A DNA stretch of 15,125 nucleotides, taken from contig SCSV01000295.1 in assembly GCA_004297555.1 (NCBI GenBank), positions 1 through 15,125 on the forward strand. Reading direction: 5' to 3'. Within the stretch, counting starts at the first letter, position 1, and the number at the start of each line of letters is the position of its first letter. The notes under the pieces were generated by a model. The model had not been told where the DNA came from, ran no database searches, and saw only the letters and a list, made by a program, of their open reading frames with translations. The position numbers were made by a program, and so were the translations under genes. Of the stretch, positions 7,204 through 15,125 are shown piece after piece. This stretch comes from Salinibacterium sp. (lineage in GTDB: Bacteria > Actinomycetota > Actinomycetes > Actinomycetales > Microbacteriaceae).

Positions 7204-8009
7204 ACTCAAGTCGCATCTGGATCCTTGGCACCGCGCTGGTGGCAGTTGGCATTGTCTTGCTCGGGTACTTCCTCGGGATCAGCCCGCAGATATCTGCCGG
7301 CTTTGACGCGCGCAGTCAGCGCGCCACCGTCGACGAAGAAAACAAGGTGCATCGTAAGGAGCTTGCCCGGCTGCGCGAGCAGTTCGCGTCAATTGACGCG
7401 ATGGAGCAGCAACTCGCCGATCTTCAGGTTGCCGTACCCTCCGACATCGCGCTGGCGCGATTCGTCGGTGAGCTCAACCGAGCCAGCGCTACGAACCAGG
7501 TCTCATTCGATGCAATGACCGTGGGCGATGCACAGGCGTACCTACCTACGCTGGCCCCGGGCCCGGCCGCACCACCGAGCGAAGCTACGACGCCTAGCCC
7601 GACACCGACAGCGGCAGGCGAAACTGCCGCCCCGGTCACACCACCCGCGGCCGTCGGACCGGTGGGCACTCCGGCGTTCAGCAGCCCTCTCGTTACCTCG
7701 AGCAACTTCGTGGTCATCCCAGTCTCGGTGACCGTCAGCGGCAGCTACGACAGCATCGTCGGTTTCATCAAGTCGGTGCAATTTGGCGACCGATTGTTCT
7801 TGATCAACGTGTTTGCAATTAAGCCCCAGCAGGGCGGCGGCTACAGCGACGTAATTTCCGGATACGTCTATGTGTTGAACGACCCGTTGCTTGACGGTCT
7901 GCCGACCCCCTCTGCGACGCCGACGCCTACGCACACTCCGACTGCCACGCCCACCCCGACTCGTACACCCACGCACACTCCGACCCCGACCCCGACTGCG
8001 ACGCATTGA
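7200..8009 (+). CDS. pilO: Type IV pilus assembly protein PilO-like with Pro/Thr tail
   Basis: This is a bitopic protein of 269 aa that would pair with PilN outside the membrane. It has a transmembrane helix near the N-terminus (about 6-28, IWILGTALVAVGIVLLGYFLG), then a charged coiled-coil (about 38-80). A Pro/Ala/Thr-rich spacer at about 118-155 precedes a small folded domain (about 163-233) with VVIPVSVTVSGSYDSIVGFI, the typical PilO core strand and helix. The last 35 residues (235-269) are almost only Pro and Thr with Ala, Ser, His and Arg. Canonical PilO proteins end soon after the folded domain, so the tail is an addition. With no outer membrane it would lie in the cell wall zone. The call relies on topology, core motif and position. 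Confidence 0.85.
   Translation: MNSSRIWILGTALVAVGIVLLGYFLGISPQISAGFDARSQRATVDEENKVHRKELARLREQFASIDAMEQQLADLQVAVPSDIALARFVGELNRASATNQVSFDAMTVGDAQAYLPTLAPGPAAPPSEATTPSPTPTAAGETAAPVTPPAAVGPVGTPAFSSPLVTSSNFVVIPVSVTVSGSYDSIVGFIKSVQFGDRLFLINVFAIKPQQGGGYSDVISGYVYVLNDPLLDGLPTPSATPTPTHTPTATPTPTRTPTHTPTPTPTATH
7902..8006 (+). repeat. Pro/Thr-coding low-complexity repeat at 3' end of pilO
   Basis: This C-rich degenerate repeat encodes alternating Pro-Thr units, with the word ACGCACACTCCGAC occurring twice (about 7929-7942 and 7971-7984). Such tracts can change length by slippage or recombination. A similar but shorter tract encodes the linker of the metalloprotease at 13731. Confidence 0.75.
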
Positions 8010-8035
8010 GTCGTGTTCGGCCTCGAGACTAGGCT
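8006..8035 (+). promoter_or_regulatory. Probable promoter for the membrane protein gene at 8084
   Basis: TTGAGT (8006-8011) and TAGGCT (8030-8035) are separated by 18 bases, a reasonable housekeeping sigma-factor promoter for a high-GC Gram-positive. Transcription would start near 8042, about 40 bases before the chosen start codon. The -35 overlaps the pilO stop codon. No clear terminator lies between pilO and this site, so readthrough from the pilus operon is also possible. Confidence 0.5.
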
Positions 8036-8083
8036 GAGCACGAAGTAAATCGGATGCCCGTGCGGGCCGTCAGGAGTTGCATC

Positions 8084-8806
8084 GTGAGCGAGAAGAAGCC
8101 GACCGCCGAGAGCGCATCGAACGAGGAGAGCGCGAGCGATCCTTCAGAGGCCGAGACCGCCGCGCCCGTGCAGAAGCCGGTCGAAACCGCTGAAGCGGAT
8201 GCTTCCGCCAACCCCCCAGCTGAGACGGCCGCCGCTCCCGTGCAGCAAGTCGTCTATGTCACCGAGCCGCGACCGCCCCGCAAGAAGGGCAACCGCGGCG
8301 TCGGGTCGTTGTATGCGCTGCTCTCCGGCATCGTGTTCACTGCTCTGCTTGCTGGATACGAGAAGCTCGTCGATGTGATCAGCGGCCGACCGATCGACTT
8401 CTCGTTCTTGGCCGACGCGACGTTCTATATTCCGGTGCTGTTCTTCGTGATCGGCTTCGTGCTGCTCGTATTGATCGTGAACCGAGCCGCCTGGCCGGCC
8501 TACATCGTGGGCAGCATTTTCGTTGCGGTGTTCGTCTACTTCGGTTCGATCGGCTTGGTGCTGCTCAATGACGGTGTCATCCAGAACACGCCGAGTGAGG
8601 CGCTTGTCAAGTACTATGCCTTGCTGCAGAACCCGACCATCATCGTGGCGGCTCTGCTCGCGCGCGAGGTGACGATCTGGGCGGGTGCGGCAATCGCATC
8701 CCGAGGTCGTCGGGTCAAAGCTCGCAACATTGAACGGCGGGCCGCGTTCGACCGGGAAGTCGCCGAGACGAAGGCCGAGCGGGAGCGCACCGCCGCGACT
8801 GCCTAG
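8084..8806 (+). CDS. Unassigned membrane protein with four predicted helices
   Basis: I do not recognise a family for this 240-aa protein. Residues 1-65 are acidic, Ala/Pro/Glu-rich and probably disordered, followed by a basic patch (PRPPRKKGNRG, 63-72). Four hydrophobic segments follow at about 75-95, 114-134, 138-163 and 185-208. The C-terminal 30 residues are highly charged and likely helical (RRVKARNIERRAAFDRE onward). GTG 8084 is preferred because AGGAG (8072-8076) lies seven bases before it. The in-frame ATG at 8054 lacks a ribosome site and would sit nearly at the proposed transcription start. The gene has its own probable promoter and stands between the pilus and str operons, so its function cannot be read from context. 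A small integral membrane protein with cytoplasmic tails is the most that can be said. Confidence 0.85.
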   Translation: MSEKKPTAESASNEESASDPSEAETAAPVQKPVETAEADASANPPAETAAAPVQQVVYVTEPRPPRKKGNRGVGSLYALLSGIVFTALLAGYEKLVDVISGRPIDFSFLADATFYIPVLFFVIGFVLLVLIVNRAAWPAYIVGSIFVAVFVYFGSIGLVLLNDGVIQNTPSEALVKYYALLQNPTIIVAALLAREVTIWAGAAIASRGRRVKARNIERRAAFDREVAETKAERERTAATA

Positions 8807-8852
8807 GGTTGTTCGCGGCGATCCAGGGTCGCCACCGCGACCGCCCCATCAT

Positions 8853-8881
8853 TTGACCGGCATCGTCGATAGGGCTATTGT
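8853..8881 (+). promoter_or_regulatory. str operon promoter
   Basis: TTGACC (8853-8858) and TATTGT (8876-8881) are separated by exactly 17 bases, close to the housekeeping sigma consensus and the best promoter in the window. Transcription would begin near 8888, giving a leader of about 200 bases before rpsL. Confidence 0.75.
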
Positions 8882-8887
8882 TTCCGA

Positions 8888-9085
8888 GGTGTGCGCTTTG
8901 TCGTACGTCTGAGGCGTGCCATGGCACACCCGGGTGAATGACACTTCACATCACAGGGTTCGCTCTCTCTGAGCGGCCCCCACGGCATACCCACAACCAA
9001 CAGAAGAAGTTCTGTTGTGCTGCGGGTCCAGATGTCTAAACCATCACGACGCTGTCACCGTGCAGCAACATCAAGGAGTAATTGA
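8888..9085 (+). promoter_or_regulatory. Structured 5' leader of the str operon
   Basis: This leader of about 200 bases can form three successive hairpins. The first is the palindrome GTGCCATGGCAC (8916-8927), extendable to 8913-8930 with one mismatch. The second has CGCTC (8961-8965) pairing with GAGCG (8971-8975), with outer GGG/CCC. The third has CAACAGAA (8998-9005) pairing perfectly with TTCTGTTG (9010-9017) over a GAAG loop, with an alternative longer, bulged form using CACAA (8992-8996) and TTGTG (9015-9019). None is followed by a T-run. No protein-coding frame is convincing here. Regulation by a ribosomal protein or by RNA structure is possible but unproven. Confidence 0.45.
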
Positions 9086-9460
9086 GTGCCCACCATTCAG
9101 CAGTTGGTGCGGAAGGGCCGTTCGCCGAAGGTCGTCAAGACCAAGGCTCCCGCCCTGAAGGCCAACCCACAACAGCGCGGCGTGTGCACGCGCGTCTACA
9201 CGACCACTCCGAAGAAGCCGAACTCGGCTCTGCGCAAGGTGGCTCGCGTCAAGCTCTCCAACGGCACCGAGGTGACCGCCTACATTCCTGGCGAGGGTCA
9301 CAACCTGCAGGAGCACTCGATGGTGCTCGTTCGCGGCGGCCGTGTGAAAGACCTCCCCGGCGTGCGTTACAAGATTGTGCGTGGCGCCCTCGACACCCAG
9401 GCGGTCAAGAACCGCAAGCAGGCTCGTAGCCGCTACGGCGCGAAGATGGACAAGAAGTAA
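9086..9460 (+). CDS. rpsL: 30S ribosomal protein S12
   Basis: S12 is the decoding-centre protein of the small ribosomal subunit. At 124 aa it has the family length and is collinear throughout. The diagnostic segments are RGVCTRVYTTTPKKPNSALRK (31-51, of which TPKKPNS is 41-47) and GRVKDLPGVRY (85-95). Lys43 and Lys88, the classic sites of streptomycin-resistance substitutions, are both lysine, so this allele looks like the sensitive wild type. Asp89, the residue that RimO methylthiolates in some bacteria, is present. The GTG start has AAGGAG (9073-9078) seven bases upstream. The stop codon shares one base with the rpsG start (TAATG). The upstream promoter at 8853 probably drives the whole str operon. 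Confidence 0.99.
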   Translation: MPTIQQLVRKGRSPKVVKTKAPALKANPQQRGVCTRVYTTTPKKPNSALRKVARVKLSNGTEVTAYIPGEGHNLQEHSMVLVRGGRVKDLPGVRYKIVRGALDTQAVKNRKQARSRYGAKMDKK

Positions 9461-9930
9461 TGCCACGTAAAGGACCAGCACCGAAGCGTCCCGTTGTAGC
9501 GGACCCGGTCTACGGGGCTCCCATTGTGAGTCAACTCGTCAACAAGATTCTGCTCGATGGCAAGAAGGGCCTCGCTGAGCGCATCGTTTACGGTGCTCTC
9601 GAAGGCGTCGCTGCCAAGAGCGGTCAGGATGCTGTCGTCACCTTGAAGAAGGCCCTCGACAACGTCCGCCCCACCATCGAGGTCAAGTCGCGCCGCGTCG
9701 GTGGCTCGACCTACCAGGTGCCGGTTGAGGTCAAGGCGCACCGCGCCAACACCCTCGCCCTGCGCTGGCTGACGAGCTACGCGAAGAGCCGTCGTGAGAA
9801 GACGATGACCGAGCGTCTCACCAACGAGATTCTCGACGCGTCGAACGGTCTCGGCGCCGCAGTCAAGCGTCGCGAGGACACGCACAAGATGGCAGACGCC
9901 AACAAGGCATTCGCCCACTATCGCTGGTAA
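9460..9930 (+). CDS. rpsG: 30S ribosomal protein S7
   Basis: S7 is the primary 16S rRNA-binding protein that organises the head of the small subunit. It has 156 aa, the usual Gram-positive length. The N-terminus MPRKGPAPKRPVVADPVYG and the core EVKSRRVGGSTYQVPVEV (about 75-92) and ALRWLTSYAKSR (about 100-111) are family signatures, and the C-terminus ends AFAHYRW. The ATG overlaps the rpsL stop by one base and has no strong ribosome site of its own, so translation is probably coupled to rpsL. In E. coli, S7 represses its operon at the rpsL-rpsG gap. That gap does not exist here, so any autoregulation must use another site. One candidate is the hairpin cluster just downstream. Confidence 0.99.
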   Translation: MPRKGPAPKRPVVADPVYGAPIVSQLVNKILLDGKKGLAERIVYGALEGVAAKSGQDAVVTLKKALDNVRPTIEVKSRRVGGSTYQVPVEVKAHRANTLALRWLTSYAKSRREKTMTERLTNEILDASNGLGAAVKRREDTHKMADANKAFAHYRW

Positions 9931-9949
9931 CCCGCCGGCGCGCTGAATA

Positions 9950-10047
9950 GTCGTGGAAACCCGCGACGCGGCGCGCTGGAGCTATGGATGGAGGTCATTT
10001 CTGACCTCCATCGCTCCGCCAGCGCCGAGGCCCGTCCCGGGCCTCGG
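9950..10047 (+). promoter_or_regulatory. Hairpin cluster between rpsG and fusA
   Basis: Three hairpins are packed into the 159-base gap. The first has GTCGTGG (9950-9956) pairing with CCGCGAC (9961-9967), including one G-T pair. The second is a perfect 11-bp stem, GATGGAGGTCA (9987-9997) with TGACCTCCATC (10002-10012) over a TTTC loop, extendable by GAGC/GCTC and GCGCTG/CAGCGC to 9973-10025 with short bulges. The third has CCGAGGCCCG (10025-10034) pairing perfectly with CGGGCCTCGG (10038-10047) over TCC. No T-run follows, and fusA starts 42 bases later. Transcript processing, partial termination or protein binding are all possible. Confidence 0.7.
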
Positions 10048-10089
10048 ATACAAACATGATCAGCAGAACCCAACAGTAAGGAACCGCCC

Positions 10090-12198
<2,109 letters not shown>

Positions 12199-12207
<9 letters not shown>

Positions 12208-12225
12208 CCCTAGGGGCTATTCGCC
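12199..12225 (+). terminator. Hairpin enclosing the fusA stop codon
   Basis: A perfect 12-bp stem is formed by GGCGAATAGCCC (12199-12210) and GGGCTATTCGCC (12214-12225) over a three-base loop. The fusA TAG (12205-12207) is in the left arm. No T-run follows, so it is not a classical terminator. It could slow RNA polymerase, define a processed 3' end, or affect termination of translation. Confidence 0.6.
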
Positions 12226-12262
12226 GAGGGAGTTCCGGTGCTTTGCACCGGCGCGACCTCGG
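12224..12262 (+). promoter_or_regulatory. Nested hairpin in fusA-tuf gap
   Basis: The inner stem CCGGTGC (12235-12241) pairs perfectly with GCACCGG (12245-12251) over TTT. An outer stem CCGAGG (12224-12229) pairs with CCTCGG (12257-12262) across small internal loops. It directly abuts, and by two bases competes with, the hairpin over the fusA stop. Confidence 0.5.
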
Positions 12263-12306
12263 GCTCCAGCGAGAAACCTACTAAAGTAAACACACACCAA
12301 TTCGTG

Positions 12307-12335
12307 CAGCAATCGGATACGAAATCCGGATGCTG
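12307..12335 (+). promoter_or_regulatory. Hairpin just upstream of the tuf ribosome site
   Basis: CAGCA (12307-12311) pairs with TGCTG (12331-12335) and CGGAT (12314-12318) with ATCCG (12324-12328), separated by a symmetric two-base internal loop, with terminal loop ACGAA. It ends 15 bases before the AGGAGG of tuf. A weak -10-like TAAAGT at 12282-12287 without a clear -35 lies before it, so a secondary tuf promoter is possible but not shown. Confidence 0.45.
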
Positions 12336-12363
12336 TACTCCAGAGTCCTGAGGAGGACCCACA

Positions 12364-13557
12364 GTGGCTAAGGCCAAGTTCGAGCGGACCAAGCCGCACG
12401 TAAACATCGGTACCATCGGGCACGTTGACCACGGCAAGACCACGTTGACGGCGGCCATCACGAAGGTGCTGCACGACAAGTACCCCGAGCTCAACACGGC
12501 GAGCGCGTTCGACCAGATCGACAACGCTCCCGAAGAAAAGGCTCGTGGCATAACGATCAACATCTCCCACGTCGAGTACCAGACCGAGAAGCGTCACTAC
12601 GCTCACGTCGACGCTCCCGGCCACGCTGACTACATCAAGAACATGATCACTGGTGCAGCTCAGATGGACGGCGCGATCCTCGTGGTTGCTGCGACCGACG
12701 GTCCGATGCCGCAGACGCGCGAGCACGTTCTTCTCGCTCGCCAGGTTGGTGTGCCCTACATTGTCGTAGCGCTCAACAAGGCCGACATGGTCGACGACGA
12801 GGAGATCCTCGAGCTCGTCGACATCGAGGTTCGCGAGCTGCTCTCGAGCCAGGGCTTCGACGGCGACAACGCTCCCGTCGTTCGCGTGTCCGCGCTCAAG
12901 GCCCTCGAGGGTGACGAGAAGTGGGCCGCAACCGTGCTCGACCTCATGGACAAGGTTGACGAGTTCGTGCCCGAGCCGGTGCGCGAGACCGACAAGCCCT
13001 TCCTCATGCCCGTGGAAGACGTCTTCACGATCACTGGTCGTGGAACCGTTATCACCGGTCGTGTCGAGCGCGGCATCCTGCTTCCGAACGAGGAAGTTGA
13101 GATCGTCGGCATCAAGGAGAAGTCCTCGAAGACCACCGTCACCGCGATCGAGATGTTCCGCAAGACTCTCGACGACGCGCGCGCCGGTGAGAACGTTGGC
13201 CTCCTGCTTCGTGGCACGAAGCGCGAAGACGTCGAGCGCGGCCAGGTTGTCGTCAAGCCCGGTTCGGTTACGCCGCACACCGAGTTCGAGGCGAACTCCT
13301 ACATCCTGTCGAAGGATGAGGGTGGTCGTCACAACCCGTTCTACGCGAACTACCGTCCGCAGTTCTACTTCCGCACCACGGACGTCACCGGAATCATCAC
13401 GCTGCCCGAGGGCACCGAGATGGTCATGCCGGGCGACACCACGGAGATGACTGTCAACCTCATCCAGCCGATCGCCATGGAGGAGGGCCTCCGCTTCGCA
13501 ATCCGCGAGGGTGGCCGCACCGTGGGTGCTGGAACGGTGACGAAGATCCTGAAGTAA
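12364..13557 (+). CDS. tuf: Elongation factor Tu
   Basis: EF-Tu is the GTPase that delivers aminoacyl-tRNA to the ribosome. It has 397 aa, the standard length for high-GC Gram-positives. GTP-binding motifs are GHVDHGKTT (19-27), RGITI (61-65), DAPGHADY (83-90, with catalytic His87) and NKADM (138-142). The C-terminal beta-barrel domains are complete, including GRVERGIL and RTTDVTG, and the protein ends TVTKILK. The GTG start has AGGAGG (12351-12356) seven bases upstream, the strongest ribosome site in the window, as expected for a very abundant protein. It is the last gene of the str operon and is closed by an intrinsic terminator 16 bases past the stop. Confidence 0.99.
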   Translation: MAKAKFERTKPHVNIGTIGHVDHGKTTLTAAITKVLHDKYPELNTASAFDQIDNAPEEKARGITINISHVEYQTEKRHYAHVDAPGHADYIKNMITGAAQMDGAILVVAATDGPMPQTREHVLLARQVGVPYIVVALNKADMVDDEEILELVDIEVRELLSSQGFDGDNAPVVRVSALKALEGDEKWAATVLDLMDKVDEFVPEPVRETDKPFLMPVEDVFTITGRGTVITGRVERGILLPNEEVEIVGIKEKSSKTTVTAIEMFRKTLDDARAGENVGLLLRGTKREDVERGQVVVKPGSVTPHTEFEANSYILSKDEGGRHNPFYANYRPQFYFRTTDVTGIITLPEGTEMVMPGDTTEMTVNLIQPIAMEEGLRFAIREGGRTVGAGTVTKILK

Positions 13558-13573
13558 CACCCATTTTCACCGG

Positions 13574-13606
13574 AAAGGGCCGCAGCGAAGAGCTGCGGCC
13601 CTTTCT
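13574..13606 (+). terminator. Intrinsic terminator of the str operon
   Basis: A 13-bp perfect stem is formed by AAAGGGCCGCAGC (13574-13586) and GCTGCGGCCCTTT (13592-13604) over a GAAGA loop, followed by CT. The A-rich left foot and T-rich right foot make it a classic rho-independent terminator 16 bases after the tuf stop codon. It is the clearest terminator in the window. Confidence 0.92.
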
Positions 13607-13668
13607 GCACTTGGGGATGCCCGACCGACCCCCGTTCGCGGGTTAGTTGACTCGCTCGCGCGCCGCCA

Positions 13669-13720
13669 TACTTGAGTGTTTTCTACCCTTGCCGTTACTT
13701 GAGTGTTCCTACCCTTCCCG
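13669..13720 (+). repeat. Two tandem 27-bp-period direct repeats upstream of metalloprotease
   Basis: Unit 1 (13669-13694) and unit 2 (13696-13720) share TACTTGAGTGTT, then CTACCCTT, then CCG, differing by one inserted and two changed bases. The period is 27 bases, so equivalent positions are about two and a half helical turns apart. They end 10 bases before the ATG at 13731. No good promoter can be placed with confidence, although TTGACT at 13647-13652 resembles a -35. A regulator-binding site or a leader RNA repeat is plausible. Confidence 0.7.
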
Positions 13721-13730
13721 AATGGATCCA

Positions 13731-15125
13731 ATGCGCCGCGCTAGCTCACTTGTCCTGTCTGTGTTGGCTTCGGCCGCTATTGTTCTCGGGTCGGTGACAG
13801 CACCGGCCTTTGCAAGCGACGTTGCCGATCCGACGCCCACCCCAGTGGCGACGCAAGACCCGAGCGCACAATTCGACGCCACCCCCACTCCCACGCCGAC
13901 TCCCACTGCGATGGCGACGCGCAGCACGACCACCGCCGCTCCTCAGGGGTATCAAGACGTCACCGGTTATGTGACCGAGGTCGGGGACGCAGTCTCGCCC
14001 AAGTCCGTAAAGATTCTCGACGTCCGGGGTTATGGGTACCTCAGCGTCGACTTCTCAAAGGTGCACCTCAAGGGCGGCCCCGAAAAGGCGGTGACCGTCC
14101 GCCTGGCGGTACCGCCACACGCCCCGATCGGCAAAGACGGCCGCGTTCAGTTCTCCGCACTTTCGAGCGCGGTCAGTCCGCTGCTCGCATCCGGGCTTGT
14201 CGCCCCGAGCTCCAGTTCGATCGGTGTCGATGCGATGGTGAACCAGACGCCCGCTGTGAGCGCGACGCACCAGGTGTATGCGGTCACCGTGACCCCGGCC
14301 AATGTGTGTGGATCAAGCTGCTCCATCACGTCCGGTCAGTCGGTTGCCAACATCCAGGCGGATGTCGCTGCGGCCAATAGCTACTGGCTCTCGCAGTCCG
14401 ATGGCAAGGTCGGTTTCGAATTCGTCGGGGCAACTGCGTGGTACAAGAGTGCGTACAGCTGCGACGTGAGCAACGCCACGAACTTCACCAATTTGCTCAA
14501 CGAGGCGCGCACCAAGGCCATAGCTCAGATCGGGTACACGAATACTTCGAATGCGCACCTCGTGCTTATCTTCCCCCACGCATCCAACTGCGGGTCGGCG
14601 GTCGGACTGGGCACCGTTGGGGGCAGCGTCAACAGTGGTGGTGGACTGTGGGTCGTGGGTTCTGGCCACTTCGGCGCAACCGAATATCCCAACGAGTACC
14701 ACACCCTCGCGCACGAGCTCGGCCACAATCTCTCCTTGGGGCACGCAGACTGGCTGGACTGCTCGAGCGCTACGCCCTCGCCCGGTCGCTACAGCACGAA
14801 CGGGTGCACGATAAACGAATACGGCGACTCCGCGGATGTCATGGGGTCCGGCGACGGCACCGACGCCGCGGGTTCGCTGTCAAGTCCGCAGGCGATTCGC
14901 AGCGGCATGTGGTCGGCGTCGTCGTACGCGATCGCGCCCGTCGGCACCACCCCTTATGTTCTTCAACCGCTCAGCTCGGCAGCCGGACTTCGTTCGGTGG
15001 TCGTTGAGGGCACGAACGGTGTCAACTACTTCATTGAGTACCGCGACACCGCGGGCATCGATGCGCCGTACGCGACTTACGGTTGCCCGTTCATCACGAC
15101 TGCCCTCTGTACCGCGACTACGGCG
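13731..15125 (+). CDS. Secreted metzincin-type zinc metalloprotease, 3' truncated
   Basis: The frame is open from 13731 to the window edge (465 codons, no stop), so the gene continues beyond it. The N-terminus is a signal peptide: MRRASS, a hydrophobic core to about residue 24, then PAFA with likely cleavage after Ala28. A Pro/Thr-rich linker follows at about 33-62 (ATPTPTPTPTA) and an N-terminal domain at about 72-180 that could be a propeptide. The catalytic site is HELGHNLSLGHAD (328-340), matching HExxHxxGxxH-type zinc ligands with Ser in place of the usual Gly. It is followed by the Met-turn-like YGDSADVMGSGD (Met371). This pair of motifs resembles gametolysin-like (M11) peptidases more than thermolysins, but the subfamily is not certain. 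Eight cysteines are visible. An alternative in-frame ATG at 13722 adds three residues. No clear ribosome site is seen. It is separated from tuf by a strong terminator. Confidence 0.88.
   Translation, partial: MRRASSLVLSVLASAAIVLGSVTAPAFASDVADPTPTPVATQDPSAQFDATPTPTPTPTAMATRSTTTAAPQGYQDVTGYVTEVGDAVSPKSVKILDVRGYGYLSVDFSKVHLKGGPEKAVTVRLAVPPHAPIGKDGRVQFSALSSAVSPLLASGLVAPSSSSIGVDAMVNQTPAVSATHQVYAVTVTPANVCGSSCSITSGQSVANIQADVAAANSYWLSQSDGKVGFEFVGATAWYKSAYSCDVSNATNFTNLLNEARTKAIAQIGYTNTSNAHLVLIFPHASNCGSAVGLGTVGGSVNSGGGLWVVGSGHFGATEYPNEYHTLAHELGHNLSLGHADWLDCSSATPSPGRYSTNGCTINEYGDSADVMGSGDGTDAAGSLSSPQAIRSGMWSASSYAIAPVGTTPYVLQPLSSAAGLRSVVVEGTNGVNYFIEYRDTAGIDAPYATYGCPFITTALCTATTA

Noticed and set aside
7902..8006. 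Possible CRISPR-like or satellite array
   Set aside because: The repeats are short, in frame, of varying length and encode alternating Pro and Thr. There are no unique spacers of uniform size.
8807..8850. Terminator after the unassigned membrane protein
   Set aside because: A short GGCGA/TCGCC pairing exists (around 8817-8833), but the stem is only five bases and no T-run follows, so it is too weak to call.
12217..13560. Long open frame on the minus strand opposite tuf
   Set aside because: It is an antisense shadow of a highly biased gene, and its composition shows no protein-family signature. It would also begin inside the tuf stop region with no promoter.
13631..13642. Second terminator downstream of tuf
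   Set aside because: CCCG and CGGG pair over TTCG, but the stem is only four bases with no T-run, and a far stronger terminator precedes it.

Overview
The window looks like chromosomal DNA from a high-GC Gram-positive bacterium, probably a member of the Actinomycetota and plausibly a Microbacteriaceae-type organism. This is inferred from the GC-rich codon use, the frequent GTG starts, the actinobacterial style of the EF-Tu, EF-G, S7 and S12 sequences, and a type IV pilus locus that has PilM, PilN and PilO but shows no outer-membrane secretin. The exact genus cannot be fixed from the sequence alone. Every gene lies on the + strand.

Positions 1-8009 are a type IV pilus (T4P) assembly locus. 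It begins inside pilC (platform protein). Two very similar major-type prepilins of identical length (136 aa each) follow, then two minor prepilins (PilV-like and PilW-like) and a large PilX/GspK-like protein with a cysteine-paired, beta-helix-like ectodomain. After these come the prepilin peptidase (pilD) and the inner assembly proteins pilM, pilN and pilO. From the PilV-like gene onward the genes overlap or nearly touch, so they form one tightly coupled operon. The two major-type prepilins are set apart by intergenic regions with strong hairpins, which fits differential expression of structural pilin versus minor components. The assembly ATPases (PilB, PilT) are presumably upstream of the window.

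Positions 8006-8806 carry a probable promoter and one unassigned four-helix membrane protein. Positions 8850-13610 are the str operon: a near-consensus promoter, a long structured leader, rpsL (S12), rpsG (S7), fusA (EF-G) and tuf (EF-Tu), closed by a strong intrinsic terminator. The gaps on both sides of fusA hold unusually strong hairpins, one of which encloses the fusA stop codon.

Positions 13669-15125 contain a tandem 27-bp-period repeat and then the start of a secreted zinc metalloprotease. It has a signal peptide, a Pro/Thr linker and a metzincin HExxHxxxxxH site with a Met-turn, and it runs off the right edge.

No mobile element, CRISPR array, tRNA or rRNA was seen. The most interesting material is the paired prepilins with their duplicated upstream block, the putative pilus-tip protein, the hairpin systems around the pilin genes and fusA, and the repeat-preceded metzincin. 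None of these amounts to a clearly new biological system.
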